A stretch of 64,000 nucleotides of DNA from Glandiceps talaboti (taxonomy: Eukaryota; Hemichordata; Enteropneusta; Spengelidae), in NCBI RefSeq assembly GCF_964340395.1, contig NC_135555.1:10691931-10755930 (forward strand). The letters run 5' to 3'. Positions 60,902 through 64,000 of the stretch are shown here, in pieces. How positions within the stretch are numbered: the stretch's first letter is position 1; every line of letters begins with the position of its first letter. Position numbers and translations under genes: made by a program. Below the pieces are notes generated by a model that did no database searches, was not told where the DNA came from, and saw nothing but the letters and a program-made list of their open reading frames with translations.

Positions 60902-61714
60902 TGTGTTTTATATGGATGGCTAGCTCATCTACTGCCCTACGTTGTAGTCTAGTGCTATCCTACATTGAATCTCAAGATTTACATCTATGTTGAGGGTCAG
61001 AGATGATTCGATACCATATTAGTATCTAGACTAGGATTTCTGGATCTATGACCCCTTGACCCCTGCTACACTATGTTCTACATCCCACCTGTAATGATAC
61101 CAATTTGATGTAGAATGTAGGTCACAGATCATTGAGTTGAAAGAGTTGTCTTAGTCTCTGATTCTCACTATTTCCTGTCAAGCCTACCTTCCTTGAGATA
61201 GCAATACCATGATAACTTTGTGGGCTACCAACCAGTAGACAGGCTAGTGGATTGCAGAAGTTTTGGGTTAAGAACACAAAAGGCATTTGGAACTGGTCAA
61301 ATTGTTTGCCAGCACAAAGTATAGATCTAAACATATTGTTATGCAGATATTTATTCTATGCACATTCCAATAATAACAATCAACATTATTGAATAGTGTA
61401 CAGTATGAATACCTGCCAGTACAAATGAAAAAGAAAAATGTATTAATCCGATTATTTGCTGAAAATATTTTCTTTGATCTTACCGTTACAGTTTGAGGCA
61501 GAATTTCGTCGATTTGGTCTGGATCCAGCTAATTTAGACAAATATGAAGATTTGTATAAGTTTCTTGAAAGACTTCACAGTCTTGAAGACATTCCATTTA
61601 CAGTCAGTTATACCGATCCACAGAATGATTTGCTACCCATAAATAATGATGACAATTACCATAAAGCAATAATGACTGCGAAACCGTTACTACGGATACA
61701 TGTCATGAGGAAAG
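59181..61714 (+). CDS. PARD6: Partitioning defective 6 (PAR6), N-terminal PB1 part, runs off window
   Basis: Two coding exons are visible, 59181-59249 (phase 0) and 61492-61714 (phase 1). They give the first 97 residues. After MSVEVNT comes VETKSKFEAEFRRF (human PARD6 proteins have EVKSKF-x-AEFRRF), then a PB1 domain with DLLPINNDDNYHKA, identical in this stretch to the PARD6B type, and PLLRIHVMRK. PAR6 is the adaptor that links aPKC (through PB1), Cdc42 (semi-CRIB plus PDZ) and PAR3 in cell polarity. The semi-CRIB and PDZ exons must lie to the right of 64000, since I see none in 61715-64000. The start ATG is the only in-frame one in the exon. The gene is head-to-head with ACD, as in human PARD6A. 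Confidence 0.95.
60841..60905. repeat. (GT)n microsatellite
   Basis: Interrupted GT run in PARD6 intron 1. Just before it, 60808-60840 forms a short perfect-ended hairpin (ACTTCATT and AATGAAGT). Confidence 0.9.
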
Positions 61715-64000
61715 GTAAGATTATCAACATTTTTAAATGGAATTTTTTTTTTTAGTTTAGAAGTATTGGATTGTGCTTTACTGTAAACGTATACTTTAAA
61801 TCATGTAGATCGACCTTGAAGTGAATGATTTATTTGGGTTGACCTGACTGCCTCTAGGTGAACGGTGAAAGCTATTAAGTGTTAAAGTTGACTTGTGGTA
61901 GTTGTTGGAGGGGGTTTCCCCCTCCCCCTGTTGCACTTATAGTTATATGTCAGACTTAGTTAAAGCAAACATCTGGCAGTACATCAACTGTTGTCACGGT
62001 AACACCCAGGTTTGGAAACTAGGCTACAAAGGACATGCTTGTAAAGTTATGTTACTATTACTAGCACTGCAAACAATATATATGGTATAACTTAATGATC
62101 TTAGCCTGAGTTTTAACCACTGGAGGTGTGCTTGGATCAACTTTTATACCTCAATAAATTCACCACTGGTTGTCAAAGTAGAGAAGTACAGGTGCATGTA
62201 CTCTTGGCATAATATGAACCCAGATACTTTGAATGTCTTTCTCATCAGGGTACTAAATTAAATGCTCTTTATGTCAGGAACAGTTGTGTTCAAGAATGCA
62301 GCCGAGGGTAATGATATGTTAATGTCTAACATGAAAAGTAAATACATGCATGGCCTTTAATATGCAACAGCTGATTAAGGGTTTTAGATTTATTTCATTA
62401 CCACAATCAGTAGTGTTGTAAAACTGTTACAATAAAACGACTATTTGTCAAACATATATATGTAGTTTATTTCAACATCATGAAGGTTTATTACCAATTG
62501 TTTATGGTTGTCAGAGGCTTAGAACAAACTTTGCATATACCTGTCAAATTTATCACAGCCATTCCCCATCATGATTTGGTATGCAAATGATGACCTTGTG
62601 AGCTGACATTGATACTGAATGCTCAAATTTGAACTTGATGATTCAACTTGGTAATGAATAAGCCACTGACACGCCCCTCACTGACATGCTCCTCACTGCT
62701 ACCCCCAAACAAAAGTTGTAGAAAATGTATTGAGTCAATTTTGCTGTTTCTCATATCTTTATTTAGACAAGTCTGGTGAGCATTAAATCTCAAAATCTCT
62801 CTTTTCTGGGGTAAAAAAATGATCTGATACCATGTGTAGCATAGACATGAATACATTATAATTCCTTCCTGTGATTGGTTGAAATCTAACATTTTACAAA
62901 TCATATGAGAGTTCAAAATCCTAAATACCCCAAAATGTTAGACTCCCATTGTGTTGGATTATAGATATCACATCTGTGTGAGCCATTGGATTGTATTTGT
63001 AAATGGAATCAGTCATTTGTACAGGACTAAATTTTGTCTCTAGTTTTACCGAGGTTAGATAGCACTAAAACTAATGAAAACAAGTGGTGTCCCAGGTTAT
63101 CCAACCTACTGTAGTGTAGGACTATACGCAGCAAATACCTTGAAATTATTTTAATCAACCCAAAACTGGTCAAACATATTTTTATAATTTGTGGGGGCTA
63201 TAACTTGAAAAGGTATCTAAAAATCAATGGATGTTGTTAGTTTATATAGAGTAATTTTATTACAAATTAAAAGCTTGGTCTATAAATGTTAGATTTAGTC
63301 TGTCAGTGTCATGGAAAGCATTCACACACAGTGACCCACATACCTACATACACACATACATAGTGACACACAGAGACACATACACAACACAGTGACAAAC
63401 AAAACTGACACATAGACACATACAGTGAGTGACACAACTTGACGAAATCAAAAAGAATTTTGTGTTATTCAATTTATTCCACTTCCAGGGTACTTGCATA
63501 CTGCTTTCTTGCAGTGAATAAGTATATATTATGAGAACTACAAAATAGAAAATGTGTGACTGTCTTTATTCCACTTAACATGAGGAGATTTACAAAATCT
63601 ACAAAATAATAGATTAGTTGTCATCACCTTCCCAGTACAGTAGCTGACAAATAGCCTTCCAACAGTTATTTAACCAACTTACTGTAGATATAAATAGTTC
63701 GCTGTGTGAATAAAAGAAAAGCCTACCTCACCTTGAGGTTCTTGCAGTTGTTCAGTTCCTTATATAACTACATACTTCAGTCAAAATAATAGCCTTTCTA
63801 GATGATTACCACCACCATGCAAAATAACAACTGCTTCAGATTTGTAAAATAAACAAAAGAAAAATACAAGGTAACTATGGCATATTGTTTCACTTACTGA
63901 AATAAGTGTAATTTGTCTCCAATTTAGGGCAAATTAGCAATCGAATGCTGAACAAGTTGGCGGACATTGGCATTTAGTTAAGTGCTGTTTAGGCTTACAA
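61715..64000 (+). other. PARD6 intron 2 (partial)
   Basis: 2.3 kb of AT-rich intron with no further PARD6 exon that I can recognise. There is a degenerate ACACA-type tract near 63320-63440. Confidence 0.6.

Overview
The window is AT-rich invertebrate animal nuclear DNA. Every gene I can support is split by GT-AG introns, the introns are full of SINEs, MITE-like hairpins and micro- and minisatellites, and the proteins are typical metazoan ones. I place it in a marine invertebrate, most likely a deuterostome such as a hemichordate or amphioxus. The species cannot be fixed from the sequence alone. All exon models below were built by hand from reading-frame continuity, splice dinucleotides and recalled protein families. 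No search was run.

Layout, left to right. (1) A secreted two-domain fasciclin (FAS1) protein, + strand, 5 exons, 1469-5115. (2) EXOSC4/RRP41, the RNase PH-like exosome subunit, - strand, 3 exons, 5816-7713, tail-to-tail with the fasciclin gene. (3) OPLAH, ATP-dependent 5-oxoprolinase, + strand, 30 coding exons, 8058-33654. It starts head-to-head with EXOSC4 across about 345 bp. Exon 26 exists in two homologous 75-nt versions separated by a 60-nt intron. (4) Two tandem lactase-like family 1 beta-glucosidases, - strand, 37153-39506 and 44160-46194. They share one gene structure and end in KDEL and REDL, which suggests residence in the ER lumen. (5) ACD/TPP1, the shelterin protein that recruits telomerase, - strand, 10 coding exons, 48650-57157, with a probable 5' UTR exon near 58688-58850. 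(6) The first two coding exons of PARD6 (PB1 domain), + strand, from 59181 and running off the right edge. It is head-to-head with ACD.

Two divergent pairs, EXOSC4/OPLAH and ACD/PARD6, are also head-to-head neighbours in the human genome (8q24.3 and 16q22.1, from memory). They therefore look like ancient shared-promoter pairs. EXOSC4 (RNA decay), OPLAH (gamma-glutamyl cycle), ACD (telomeres) and PARD6 (cell polarity) do not form one pathway, so the link is more likely promoter sharing than shared function.

The most novel items are the candidate mutually exclusive exon pair in OPLAH with its triplicated acceptor; an invertebrate TPP1 with an acidic TEL-patch-like loop and a long tail carrying three copies of an unfamiliar motif; the ER-retention signals on the glucosidases; and a near-identical ~396-bp tandem duplication that copies part of OPLAH exon 10.
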